A DNA stretch of 64,000 nt from an uncultured Acidobacteriia bacterium (GTDB taxonomy: Bacteria > Acidobacteriota > Terriglobia > Bryobacterales > Bryobacteraceae), in the NCBI GenBank assembly GCA_903923395.1, contig CAIXXM010000089.1, positions 105,504 through 169,503 of the forward strand, in the 5' to 3' direction. The notes beneath the pieces are model-generated. The model worked only from the letters and a program-made list of their open reading frames with translations. It was not told where the DNA came from and ran no database searches. Within the stretch, counting starts at the first letter, position 1. The number at the start of each line of letters is the position of its first letter. Made by a program: the position numbers and the translations under genes. Below are positions 15,759-24,852 of the stretch, one piece after another.

Positions 15759-17855
15759 CTAATACTGCGCATGCACTTGACTGACCGAATAGGCCTGGCC
15801 GCTGCCGTGGCAAACCACGCAGCTCTCTCCCAGGATTGTTGTGTTGACCAGAGCGTGAGATGCGGTCTGGACACTCGGGTGGCAACCTGTGCAAGCGCCG
15901 GTGATGGGCTGCACAGAGGGGATTGGCCCTTGGGGATCAAGCACGGGAGCCAAACCGAAGGGCAGGTTCTGTTCACTGCCTTTTACGTGGCAGATGGAGC
16001 AGTTCCGCAGGTCGCCGCCATTCCCTTGCGGGCTGAAGGCGGGGTAACGGGTTCCGGAAAAGTCATTGTGGCTTCCGCCGTAACCGACCACCACATAGGG
16101 TTTGCCGCCCTGCGCCACAACGTTGGGGCCGGAGTGGATGCGGTGCACCAGCAGGTTGAAGTTGATTCCCTGCGGAGGCAGCGCCTTGTCGGCGGCAACC
16201 ACAGCGCTGGAGCGGACGCTGACGTCAGAGTTGGACGGGTTATGGCACATCACGCAGTATTCTGTGTTGTTGCGCAAGCCGCCGTGGAGTTGCAGGGAGA
16301 CGTGGCAGCCGTTGCAATTATCAATCGCAACCACCTGGCGCCGGGCCTGCACTGGAGTGTTATCCACACTGAAGTAGATCACCTTGTTGCCGCCACCGTA
16401 AGTGACGCTCTGCTGTTTGGTCGTGCCGGGCAGCAGGAGTTCCGTGCGGCGGCCTTCAATGCCGATGGTGTAAGAACCAGTGGCGTTCGCAGGAACGGCA
16501 TGGGTAAAGGTGTAAGTACACGTACCGGAGTTATCGCACTTGGAATTGGCAAGTGCATTCTCGGTGACATAGCCGGGGGTTGTCACGTCGCTGCCGAAGC
16601 TGGTGTAACCATAGCCACTGGTCGGACCCGCCATGGTCAGAGACAGTGAGCCGAGTTTGGAGAATGGCACGCCTGCCTTGGAGTTATCCGTAACGGTGAA
16701 AGTAACCGTCGGCTTGCTGCCGGCGACGCCGTTGTCCACCTTGACCATATTGAAGAACAAGCCTTCGAGCATGCTGGAATCTGTGGGCACCACGTGCGCA
16801 CCCTTGATAGAGGCATCGAATTCCAGTTCGCCCTGCGGGACGTGGCAAGTGGCGCACTGTTTGTCGTCAGGTTGCGGGCCACCGGGGTGGTTGACGCCCG
16901 TGGCGAGGTTGACGTCGTCATGGCAGGAACCGCAGACAGCAGCGGATGGCTTGGTCAGGTAATTCGTCTTCTGCACTGCGGCCGCCTTCTGGTTGTGGCA
17001 GGTTTCGCAGCGGCGGGGGTCCGCAGGGAAGACTACGGTGGAGAAATCATTGGAGCCACCGAAAGTATACGGCTTGCCGGCAACAACACTGGGAAGCTGG
17101 GAACCCATGTGGATCTTGTGGATCATCACCTTGAAATCAGGATTGCTGCCCGTGGTGGCATCGCCGGTTTGGGGCTGGTGACAAAGCACGCACATGGCAA
17201 CGCCGCGGCGGGAACCGCCATGGTGGGAGAGCTGGTCATGGCAGCCGTTGCAACTCGTGTCAGAGACAACGTCACGCGTCGTCACCACCGGAGAGCCGTT
17301 GGGGACGAAGTTGAACGTGGTGCTGGCGTAGTTGATCGTCAAACCATAGGGAGTAAGATCGCGGGACCCATAGATACCGATCGTATGCGTTACGGTCGGG
17401 TCAAAGTTCGCGGGTGCGGTGGTCTTGAACACGTACTTGTAAGTGCCATCCGCCTGGGCAGTCAGGGTACCGCCGGAATCCGCGCCCGCCTGGGTGACAG
17501 TGCCAAGCGCTCCGGTGGAGGTTCTGGAAGTGTAGGACGTGTACTGCGCCTGCCCTTGCGGGATGTAGGCAGCGATAAAGCTGGTTTTGACGATGCCGGG
17601 AGTCGTGGTGCCGGTATTGTCGAGGTTGAGCCCGTTGGGGTCCGTGATGGAGAAAGTTGCTGTGATGGTGCCATTGGCGGCTACCTGGGCACTCAATACC
17701 TTGAATGCCAGACCCGGACGCACGAAGGCGACTACTTCAGGACTGAGGTAAGCGGCCTTGTCATGCGGCCCGGGAACTCTCTTGGGCGACCCGGCGAGCG
17801 CCACGGTTGCAAAAAGTGCGATTGCTCCGATGATGTATCTTTTTATCCGCGTCAT
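15759..17855 (-). CDS. mtrC: OmcA/MtrC-family decaheme cytochrome c
   Basis: 698 residues with the four-domain OmcA/MtrC plan: a beta domain (about 26-195), a pentaheme domain with CXXCH at 202, 222, 283, 308 and 334, a second beta domain (about 360-505), and a pentaheme domain with sites at 514, 534, 619, 655 and 679. HKIH and HRIH motifs supply likely distal ligands. A Cys pair (440 and 446) in the second beta domain recalls the CX8C disulfide of MtrC. The signal peptide ends without a lipobox, so unlike Shewanella MtrC it is probably not lipid-anchored. It is the terminal reductase or oxidase at the surface and the first gene of the operon. Confidence 0.93.
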   Translation of the reverse strand: MTRIKRYIIGAIALFATVALAGSPKRVPGPHDKAAYLSPEVVAFVRPGLAFKVLSAQVAANGTITATFSITDPNGLNLDNTGTTTPGIVKTSFIAAYIPQGQAQYTSYTSRTSTGALGTVTQAGADSGGTLTAQADGTYKYVFKTTAPANFDPTVTHTIGIYGSRDLTPYGLTINYASTTFNFVPNGSPVVTTRDVVSDTSCNGCHDQLSHHGGSRRGVAMCVLCHQPQTGDATTGSNPDFKVMIHKIHMGSQLPSVVAGKPYTFGGSNDFSTVVFPADPRRCETCHNQKAAAVQKTNYLTKPSAAVCGSCHDDVNLATGVNHPGGPQPDDKQCATCHVPQGELEFDASIKGAHVVPTDSSMLEGLFFNMVKVDNGVAGSKPTVTFTVTDNSKAGVPFSKLGSLSLTMAGPTSGYGYTSFGSDVTTPGYVTENALANSKCDNSGTCTYTFTHAVPANATGSYTIGIEGRRTELLLPGTTKQQSVTYGGGNKVIYFSVDNTPVQARRQVVAIDNCNGCHVSLQLHGGLRNNTEYCVMCHNPSNSDVSVRSSAVVAADKALPPQGINFNLLVHRIHSGPNVVAQGGKPYVVVGYGGSHNDFSGTRYPAFSPQGNGGDLRNCSICHVKGSEQNLPFGLAPVLDPQGPIPSVQPITGACTGCHPSVQTASHALVNTTILGESCVVCHGSGQAYSVSQVHAQY

Positions 17856-17888
17856 AGTGTTTCTTTCCCGGCGTTTCTTTCCAATCCG

Positions 17889-17918
17889 AATCTAGGCCTT
17901 ATGCAAGTGAGAGTCCAA
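17889..17918 (-). promoter_or_regulatory. candidate promoter of the Mtr-bc operon
   Basis: On the reverse strand TTGGAC (17918-17913) and TAGATT (17894-17889) are 18 bases apart, resembling sigma-70 boxes. Transcription would start about 25 bases before the mtrC ATG, leaving room for the GGGAAAG ribosome-binding site that is visible there. Confidence 0.45.
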
Positions 17919-18003
17919 TACCTGATTTGGCTGCTTTCATGCGCGCGGGGTATCGCTCCAACGTGTTGAGGACACGGGGGATGAACACGGTGCCACGGAG
18001 CGC

Positions 18004-18019
18004 TGCGCCATTTGGCGCA
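18004..18019. promoter_or_regulatory. palindromic operator-like site between the Mtr operon and the DUF1080 gene
   Basis: TGCGCCATTTGGCGCA is a perfect 7-bp inverted repeat with a 2-base centre. It is flanked by two copies of CCACGGAG (about 17992 and 18026). It lies 44 bases before the forward start at 18063 and about 150 bases before the reverse start at 17855. It could bind a dimeric regulator; no regulator gene is adjacent. Confidence 0.4.
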
Positions 18020-18062
18020 ACCTGCGCCACGGAGTTGCGATAAACTCCTGTTGCCAACTCTT

Positions 18063-18914
18063 ATGCGCCGAATCCTTTTGTCTCTCTGCGCCGCGACAGC
18101 GCTGACCGCCCAGATTGTCCCGCCGGCACTGGAGTCACCAGCGGCGAGACCGCCGCAAACCGGTCCAAACGGGGAGCAGTATATTGGGATGCCCAAGTTT
18201 CACGATCCCGCGCCATACGACATCAATGAACACACGGGTTACAAGCAGATCTTCAACGGCAAGACTTTCGAAGGCTGGGACGCCGACGCATCGATCTGGC
18301 GGGTGGAAAACGGTCTGATGATCGGCGAGACCCTGGAAGGCAAGCCGAAAGGCAACAACTACATCGTCTACAAAGGGGACAAGACCCGCGATTTCGACCT
18401 CAAACTGCAAATGAAGATTGAGAAGGGTGGAGGCGGCGGCATTCAATACCGCAGCGTGACGGGCATCCCCTGGACCCGCCGCCAACCCAACGGATTGCCA
18501 CCCTACGACCTCAGATATATGATGACGGGACCGCAAGCCGACTTCTGGTTTCCCGTGAATGCGACCGCCGCAGGTCACACCGGGCAATGGTACAGCGAAA
18601 ATACGATGCAGGGAATCCTTGCCTACCGGGGCCAGGTCACCCAGGCTCTACCGGGTCAGACGAACCGCCTTGTGGGCAATATCGGAGACAAGCAGGCGCT
18701 GGGTGGCTACGTTAAAGTCAACGAGTGGAATGACTACGAAATTATCGCCAGAGGGCCGGTAATGATGCACATGATGAATGGGCAGTTGATGGCTGTGTTC
18801 ATTGACGACAACAAGGATTCGGTCAACAACCAGCCCGGCTATATCGGCTTTGAAATCGAAAGCCAGCCCTGCAAAATCTCCGTGAAGAACATCTGGCTGA
18901 GAAAGTTCGACTGA
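18063..18914 (+). CDS. secreted DUF1080 (3-keto-disaccharide hydrolase-like) protein
   Basis: 283 residues from the ATG at 18063, where a signal peptide begins (MRRILLSLCAATALTAQ); an upstream in-frame ATG at 18012 would add an unlikely extension. The DUF1080 hallmarks are present: FNGKTFEGWDA, then IYKGDKTRDFDLKLQMKIE-like strands and GIQYRS, finishing with an EIESQPCKISVKNIWLRKF-type end. The fold is a concanavalin-like jelly roll; members have been linked to hydrolysis of 3-keto-glycosides and to glycan binding. Overlap of 4 bases with the PA14 gene and the nearby sulfatase suggest extracellular polysaccharide use. Confidence 0.85.
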   Translation: MRRILLSLCAATALTAQIVPPALESPAARPPQTGPNGEQYIGMPKFHDPAPYDINEHTGYKQIFNGKTFEGWDADASIWRVENGLMIGETLEGKPKGNNYIVYKGDKTRDFDLKLQMKIEKGGGGGIQYRSVTGIPWTRRQPNGLPPYDLRYMMTGPQADFWFPVNATAAGHTGQWYSENTMQGILAYRGQVTQALPGQTNRLVGNIGDKQALGGYVKVNEWNDYEIIARGPVMMHMMNGQLMAVFIDDNKDSVNNQPGYIGFEIESQPCKISVKNIWLRKFD

Positions 18915-19465
18915 TGCGCTTTCTGTTCGCATTGCTGGCCGTGGCGATGGTTCCGGCGCAGGAAACCCAAGATCCTGTTTTCGGCACTACCGTCTACGCA
19001 GCGGGTGGTTTCGAAGGCCTGGTTTACAAGCTGGAGCCGGAGACGCAATGGCTCCCGGACTTCAAGAAGCTCACCGCTGTCGGCAAACTCTACACCGATG
19101 CGATCAATGTGCCGCCACAGACCTTTGAGACGGGCTTTCCGGGTATCTCAGAGAAATTTGAACTCTTCGCAATTGCCTACAGCGCCTTCTTCTATGTCAG
19201 GGAACCGGTAACTTACCAATTCGGCTTGATCTCAGACGACGGTTCAAAGCTCTTTATCGACGGGAAGCTGCTTATCGATAATGATGGACTCCACGTGCCA
19301 CGCTTCATCGGGGGCAGGAGGAAGCTGACCGCCGGGACGCACAGCATCCGCGTAGAGTATTTCCAGGGACGCAGGCCGGGCCTGGCGCTGCAGCTGGGGA
19401 TTGGCCTGCCGGGAAAGGAGCTGCAGGTCTTCCGGTGCCGGAATTTTCAGCCTCCTCGGGAGTAG
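18914..19465 (+). CDS. secreted PA14-domain protein
   Basis: 183 residues. Signal peptide at 1-16 (MRFLFALLAVAMVPAQ). The remaining chain is essentially one PA14 beta-barrel, with the typical core YQFGLISDDGSKLFIDGKLLIDNDG followed by LTAGTHSIRVEYFQG. PA14 domains bind carbohydrate, often through an Asp-Asp/Gly motif such as the one seen here (DDG). With no catalytic module attached it is probably a glycan-binding helper for the DUF1080 and sulfatase proteins encoded on either side. It begins by ATGA overlap with the DUF1080 gene and ends 18 bases before the sulfatase. Confidence 0.85.
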   Translation: MRFLFALLAVAMVPAQETQDPVFGTTVYAAGGFEGLVYKLEPETQWLPDFKKLTAVGKLYTDAINVPPQTFETGFPGISEKFELFAIAYSAFFYVREPVTYQFGLISDDGSKLFIDGKLLIDNDGLHVPRFIGGRRKLTAGTHSIRVEYFQGRRPGLALQLGIGLPGKELQVFRCRNFQPPRE

Positions 19466-19483
19466 GATAGTCAGGGAACAAAT

Positions 19484-20857
19484 ATGAACAGAAGAAAGTT
19501 TTTGAAGACCGCTGCAGCGACCGGCATGGCCGCCAGTCTGGGAGCTGCGCCCACGGTAAAACCGAACTTTGTTGTCATCCTGCTGGATGATTCGGGCTGG
19601 GCGGATTTCAAGCCCTTCGGCCATCCACCCTATTCCACGCCCAATGTGGAAAGGCTGGCAAACCAGGGCTGCCGGTTCAATAACTTCTATGTCGCCCAGG
19701 CGATCTGTTCGGCGTCCCGCTCGGCATTGTTGAGTGGCTGCTATCCGAGCCGCACCAAGGTATTCGGTGCTCATGGTCCGGGGGCACGGGGGCTGGACCC
19801 GGGCTTTGCCACCATGGGCGAAGTATTGCAAAAGCAGGGCTACAAAACCGCTGTTTTCGGGAAGTGGCACATTGGTGACCAGCCGGATACGCGTCCGCCC
19901 GCACGCGGCTTCGATGAATCCTGCGGGTTGATGTATTCGAATGATATGTGGGAGTTTCACCCCGAAAGCCCACAGAATTACAAGGTTCCGCTCCAGTTCT
20001 GGGAAAACGGCAAGGTCAAAGTGGAACGGATGACACCGGAACTTCAGCCGATGCTGACCACGTGGTACACCGAGCATGCCGTGGACTTCATCAACCGCAA
20101 CAAGGCGAATCCATTTCTTCTCTATGTGCCGCACTCGATGCCACATGTACCCCTGTTTCGAAGCGAGAAGTTCAAGGGCAAATCGGGCACGGGCGTCTAT
20201 GGCGACGTGATGATGGAGTTGGACTGGTCCGTAGGCGAAATCATGAAGGCCCTGAATTTGAATGGCCTGGACGATAACACCTTTGTAATATTCACTTCGG
20301 ACAATGGCCCATGGACATCTTACGGGAACCACGCGGGGACCACGCCATTTCGTGAAGCAAAGGGCACTGGCTTCGACGGCGGCACGCGCAGCGCCTGTAT
20401 CATGCGCTATCCGGGTAAGATCAAAGCGGGAACCGCATCAAACAAGGCGATGTGCACCATTGATCTGCTGCCAACTTTCGCTCACCTCGCCGGGGCACCG
20501 CTGCCAGCAAACCCGATCGACGGGCTCAACGTTTGGGATCTCATCACGGACAAACCCGGCGCGGTGAATCCTCATGAGTTCTACGCCTTCACCACCGGCC
20601 AAAACTTTGAGGCCGTGATGTCGGGCGATGGCCACTGGAAACTGCATGTCCCGCATAGTTACCGCACTCTTGTGGAGGTTGGTAACAACGGGAAGGCTGG
20701 CGTCTTCAAGCAGGCGAAGATCGAGCTGTCTTTGTTCGACATGGAGAAAGACCCCTTCGAAACCATCAATGTCATTGACCAGTACCCGGAGGTTGCCACG
20801 CGGCTCAAGATGTACGCGGAACAACACAGGAACCAGTTCTTCGCGCCTCAGAAATAA
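19484..20857 (+). CDS. Tat-exported sulfatase
   Basis: 457 residues, type I sulfatase of the alkaline phosphatase superfamily. The N-terminus (MNRRKFLKTAAATGMAAS) is a twin-arginine signal. Calcium ligands begin at Asp35-Asp36 (LLDDSGW). The catalytic motif CSASR (75-79) fits C-x-[AP]-S-R, in which Cys75 is converted to formylglycine; the C-terminal half has FTSDNGPW. It would remove sulfate esters from an extracellular polymer or glycolipid. It lies third in a forward operon with DUF1080 and PA14 genes, and its 3' end overlaps the convergent TonB receptor by 10 bases. A maturase for the formylglycine is not in the window. The substrate is unknown. Confidence 0.92.
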   Translation: MNRRKFLKTAAATGMAASLGAAPTVKPNFVVILLDDSGWADFKPFGHPPYSTPNVERLANQGCRFNNFYVAQAICSASRSALLSGCYPSRTKVFGAHGPGARGLDPGFATMGEVLQKQGYKTAVFGKWHIGDQPDTRPPARGFDESCGLMYSNDMWEFHPESPQNYKVPLQFWENGKVKVERMTPELQPMLTTWYTEHAVDFINRNKANPFLLYVPHSMPHVPLFRSEKFKGKSGTGVYGDVMMELDWSVGEIMKALNLNGLDDNTFVIFTSDNGPWTSYGNHAGTTPFREAKGTGFDGGTRSACIMRYPGKIKAGTASNKAMCTIDLLPTFAHLAGAPLPANPIDGLNVWDLITDKPGAVNPHEFYAFTTGQNFEAVMSGDGHWKLHVPHSYRTLVEVGNNGKAGVFKQAKIELSLFDMEKDPFETINVIDQYPEVATRLKMYAEQHRNQFFAPQK

Positions 20858-23800
20858 ATCTTCAGGCCGAACTGGATATATCTTGGGCTGCTCTTCACGG
20901 ACAGTGCCCCGAAGTTACCGTCATACACATTCTTCAATGCATATAACTTATAACCACCCGGCGTCAGGATATTAAAGCTGTTAGCCTGCGCGGAGGAAAA
21001 GCCTGTCGGCAAGGGAACGGTGAAAAAGTCGGCTGGAAGAGCACCTTTAGCATTGCGCGCACCGGTAACAAAGCTTTGCACGAGAGCCAGGTTTGCGGCA
21101 CCGGCGGCAGTTGTAGAAAGCGGCTGGCTGTTGGCTTTCGCCCAGGAGTCATAACTTGCGGCGGATATCACTGCCGTGGACGGCGCGGCGCTGAAAAGAT
21201 CCTCACCTCCGCCATAGCCCGAAGGCACACCGAAGTTCGGGTGGTTGAACGCATTCAGAAGATCCACGCGAAGTTGAATGCGGAAACGCCCTTCGTGCAG
21301 GGGGAAGTTCTTCTGGGCTGAGAAATCGAAGAACTTCTGCAGCGGGCCGCGTGCGCCGTCAATCGTCCGCGGTGCATTTCCCAGAGTGCCGAGTGCCGGG
21401 CGCTCAAAAGCGGCAGGGTTCAGATACGGCTGGCATTGCGTAGTTACCGGGCAGCTTGGGCTCCAGAGAGGATTCACGACAGGCACTCCAGAGATCAGAT
21501 TCGGCCGCATGGAGTATTCGCTGGACGAACTGTTATCACCCAATCCATTGTTATCCCGGATCACTGGCTCAAACGGATAACCAGTACGCATCCTCCCGAT
21601 GCCGGATACTGCCCAGTTGCCGAACATGGCATTCAGGACAGCAGGCATGCGGGGAAGGATCGCCTTGCCGCGGCCAAATGGCAACTCATACAGAACCGAT
21701 GAGACGAGATTGTGCTTGATATCGAAGGTCGAAACAGCGCGGTCCAAACGGCGGGAGCCACCGAAGCTGCTCTCGCCCGCGGTGATCGAAGTCGGAGTAG
21801 TTAGAGTAGCGCCTTCCGGACTGGCGTCTGAGGCATCATCAATCGATTTCCCGTAAGTGTAATTCGCAGTCAGCGTCATCCCATGGGCATTCCGCCGTAC
21901 CCAATTGATATAACCGGCATGGCGGATACTGTCCGCCGAAGCATCCCAGCGGGTATAGAGATTTACAAAGCCAAGATAGGTGCTGCCCAGAGTTCCCTGC
22001 TGGACGGAGAGCGAAGCCCCCGCATTTGAGGTTCGGCCAAGAGGATCTTTCACGGTGGTTGTCGCACTGAGGTTGTTGTTGTTGAGTGCATTGATTAGAT
22101 CGAGATTCGTCGCATTCGTGTTCTCGTTCGGCATGAAGAGATGCGTACCCTTATTCCCGACATAAGCGATTTCGATCACATCCTTTGCCGTGGGCTGGAA
22201 CGACAGCGTCAAGTTCCAGTTCTGCGCATAAGGCGTGTGCATGTTGGGAGAGATCGCGAAGGCCTGGCTGGAGTAATTAATGCTGCCGAGATAAGTGAGT
22301 CCATTCGCTGCAGGATTCAGGACCTGCGCCCAGCTCAAAGCGGGGTCCAATGGCGGATTACTCGAAAGGCGCATGGCATATCCAGCGTAAGTCTGACCAG
22401 AGTTGACACCGAAGGTCGTAGCAGGACTGGAGAAGTTCGGCAGCGGCTGTCGGTTCTGCCCGTTCAGTGGAGAGTGCGACAGGCCGTAGCCGCCACGAAC
22501 CACCAGATGTCCACCGCGCAATAGTCCCAAGTGCGGACTCCATGCAAATCCGAAGCGGGGTTCGAAGTCTTTATAATCGGCGGGCCAGAGATAGCGGGAA
22601 TTACCACCCACGCCGCTGAAGGCGAAGGGAGGCACCAAAGCGGAGGTAATCGTTTGTCCAGTTAGCAGCGTAACCGGCGTGCTCAGGGGGAAGGATTGCG
22701 CCAGTTGCGGCTCGAATGAGCCCTGGTGGTTGTACTTCTCGGTGCGGGGTAGCTGTAACTGATAGCGAAGTCCAAGGTTCAACGTCAGATTCGGCAGGAT
22801 CTTCCAGTCATTCTGCAGATAGGCGGCACCGCTGTTCCACCGGTAATAGTAAGGTAGCAGTGCATTATTCAGCGTGACTGCATCCGGAACTCCCAGAAGG
22901 AAGCTGGCGAACTGATCACCACCGGTGCCGCTCTTCGTCCCGTTTGAGGACGTTTCATAGGGCCGGAAGTTATAAGTCCCGCCGGCGGAGTAAAGATAAT
23001 TCACCGTGTTGAGCAACTCGTGGGTAAGATCCACGCCGAGCTTGAGGCTCATCCGCCCGCGGGTGATATACACGGAATCTGCAACGTTGTAGCGCTCTTC
23101 CACGTCATCGCCCAGAATAGAACCACCCTCGCCGATGCTGCCATATGTGCCGAGCCCATTATTAATCACGGGGAGACCGCCCTTGGTCAGGCTTGGCAAA
23201 CCCAGTTCCGTGCTGAGATTCTGGCCGGTCTTCACATCCCATTGCGGACTGAACGTGTTGCTGAAGCGCCCGCGGGTGTAATTCACACGCAGGTCATTCA
23301 CTACGGTCGCTGTGAAGATATGGGTGTCTGCCAGAGTGAACTGCTTCGAGTTGCTGTAATTCCCCGAAGCACCATTGACGGGGTTCGACGCTTCAAACCC
23401 TGTCACACCCACCACGGGAACAATGGTGGCCCGGAAGTTCAAGCGGTTGGCATCGCTGATCTGGTGGTCGATGCGCGCGGTATAGCGCGTGTTGTTGTCC
23501 TTCAAGAAGCGCTGCTGGACGTGATTCGCAAGATATCCATTGGGATCGAGAAAGTAGTCGCCGCCGGGGAGAACGTATTGGAGCAACTTCTGCGACACAG
23601 GATCGAGCAGTGATGCCGGAATGGTGTTATTTGGAAAAGGGTTCAGGGTTTTGCCCGAAGCCGGAGCAGGCAGAATCGTCAATTGATTCCCGGAAGCAGC
23701 GAAGTACTGATAGATGGTGCCGTCACTTACCGTAACTGAGGGAAACTGGGCCGCCACATTCGACAACACTGGCACCAGATCTCCATTGCTGGAAGGTACC

Positions 23801-24810
23801 CGGACGGTATTTGAGAAATCGCCATTGCGCATGGCGGGAGTGGGCAGCAGACTATCCACCTGCACATGATCGGTAAGATACCGCGGTTCCACGGCGCCAA
23901 AGAAGAATGTCTTGTTCCTGCCGTTATAAACCTTTGGGATCACAACGGGGCCACCGGCAGTGAGAGAGAACTGGTTATTTCTGGTATTGGAAACCGGGCG
24001 GTTTGTGGACGCAGTCGTGAATGGTGCTGCATTCGTGGCCGGATTGCGCGTGTACCAGAGCGCCGTGCCGTGCAGTTGATTGGTACCGCTTTTGGTGGTC
24101 GCATTGATCACGCCTCCACCAGTGCGGCCGTACTCAGCAGAGTAGGCGCTGGTTTGTACAGAGAACTCCTGCACAGTCTCGGGAGAGAAACTGACAACCG
24201 CGCGGGCCACGCCAACGCCGGTGTTATTGGCACCATCCGCCATGATCAAAGTGGAGCCCGCACGACCTCCATTCAGGTTCAGATTGTATCCAGGCGCAGC
24301 GCCACCGGCACCGACTCCAGGGTCCTCGGTACCCGCATCTCCCGCAACATTGGGTACCAGCAATGCGAGATCCAACACGCTGCGGTTCACCAACGGAGAA
24401 TTGTCGATCTGCTCGGCCGATATGGTTTGTCCAGCGGTGCCTGACTCTGTATTTACAGCGGCGGCTGCAGCTGACACAGAGATCTCAGAAGCTACTGTGC
24501 CGGGCTTGAGTTTGAAGTTGACGGTCGCCGTGGCCGCCGTGTCTACTTTAATGTCGTCCGCAACGGCCTTTCCGAAACCTGCTGCCTCGACTTCCACTCT
24601 GTAGGCAACCGGTTCCAAATCCTGCACGGCATAGTCCCCTGAAGCGGAGGTCTTCACCTTGCGGCTTTCGCCCGTGCCCTTGCTGATGATGGTGACGCTG
24701 GCTTTGGGGATCACGCCGCCCGAGGAATCCGAGACGATCCCCGTGATACTACCACGATTTGTTTGCGCCACAAGCAAGGTGGCGAAGAGGAAAAATGCGA
24801 GAAGCCTCAT
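20848..24810 (-). CDS. Oar-like TonB-dependent outer-membrane receptor
   Basis: 1320 residues from the ATG at 24810, where the signal peptide starts (MRLLAFFLFATLLVAQ); an in-frame GTG six codons upstream is possible. Order of domains: carboxypeptidase-regulatory-like domain (about 20-105, GSITGIVSDSSGGVIPKASV), plug domain (about 115-240), then a very long 22-strand barrel. This is the Oar-type layout that is greatly expanded in Acidobacteriota. Such proteins import large substrates, often oligosaccharides, using TonB energy. It follows the 1258-residue secreted protein on the same strand and converges on the sulfatase, so uptake of the degraded polymer is a natural guess. Confidence 0.9.
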   Translation of the reverse strand: MRLLAFFLFATLLVAQTNRGSITGIVSDSSGGVIPKASVTIISKGTGESRKVKTSASGDYAVQDLEPVAYRVEVEAAGFGKAVADDIKVDTAATATVNFKLKPGTVASEISVSAAAAAVNTESGTAGQTISAEQIDNSPLVNRSVLDLALLVPNVAGDAGTEDPGVGAGGAAPGYNLNLNGGRAGSTLIMADGANNTGVGVARAVVSFSPETVQEFSVQTSAYSAEYGRTGGGVINATTKSGTNQLHGTALWYTRNPATNAAPFTTASTNRPVSNTRNNQFSLTAGGPVVIPKVYNGRNKTFFFGAVEPRYLTDHVQVDSLLPTPAMRNGDFSNTVRVPSSNGDLVPVLSNVAAQFPSVTVSDGTIYQYFAASGNQLTILPAPASGKTLNPFPNNTIPASLLDPVSQKLLQYVLPGGDYFLDPNGYLANHVQQRFLKDNNTRYTARIDHQISDANRLNFRATIVPVVGVTGFEASNPVNGASGNYSNSKQFTLADTHIFTATVVNDLRVNYTRGRFSNTFSPQWDVKTGQNLSTELGLPSLTKGGLPVINNGLGTYGSIGEGGSILGDDVEERYNVADSVYITRGRMSLKLGVDLTHELLNTVNYLYSAGGTYNFRPYETSSNGTKSGTGGDQFASFLLGVPDAVTLNNALLPYYYRWNSGAAYLQNDWKILPNLTLNLGLRYQLQLPRTEKYNHQGSFEPQLAQSFPLSTPVTLLTGQTITSALVPPFAFSGVGGNSRYLWPADYKDFEPRFGFAWSPHLGLLRGGHLVVRGGYGLSHSPLNGQNRQPLPNFSSPATTFGVNSGQTYAGYAMRLSSNPPLDPALSWAQVLNPAANGLTYLGSINYSSQAFAISPNMHTPYAQNWNLTLSFQPTAKDVIEIAYVGNKGTHLFMPNENTNATNLDLINALNNNNLSATTTVKDPLGRTSNAGASLSVQQGTLGSTYLGFVNLYTRWDASADSIRHAGYINWVRRNAHGMTLTANYTYGKSIDDASDASPEGATLTTPTSITAGESSFGGSRRLDRAVSTFDIKHNLVSSVLYELPFGRGKAILPRMPAVLNAMFGNWAVSGIGRMRTGYPFEPVIRDNNGLGDNSSSSEYSMRPNLISGVPVVNPLWSPSCPVTTQCQPYLNPAAFERPALGTLGNAPRTIDGARGPLQKFFDFSAQKNFPLHEGRFRIQLRVDLLNAFNHPNFGVPSGYGGGEDLFSAAPSTAVISAASYDSWAKANSQPLSTTAAGAANLALVQSFVTGARNAKGALPADFFTVPLPTGFSSAQANSFNILTPGGYKLYALKNVYDGNFGALSVKSSPRYIQFGLKIYF

Positions 24811-24852
24811 GAAGGCGAATGCTACCACATACGCCCTGGGCTTCCGCCGCCT

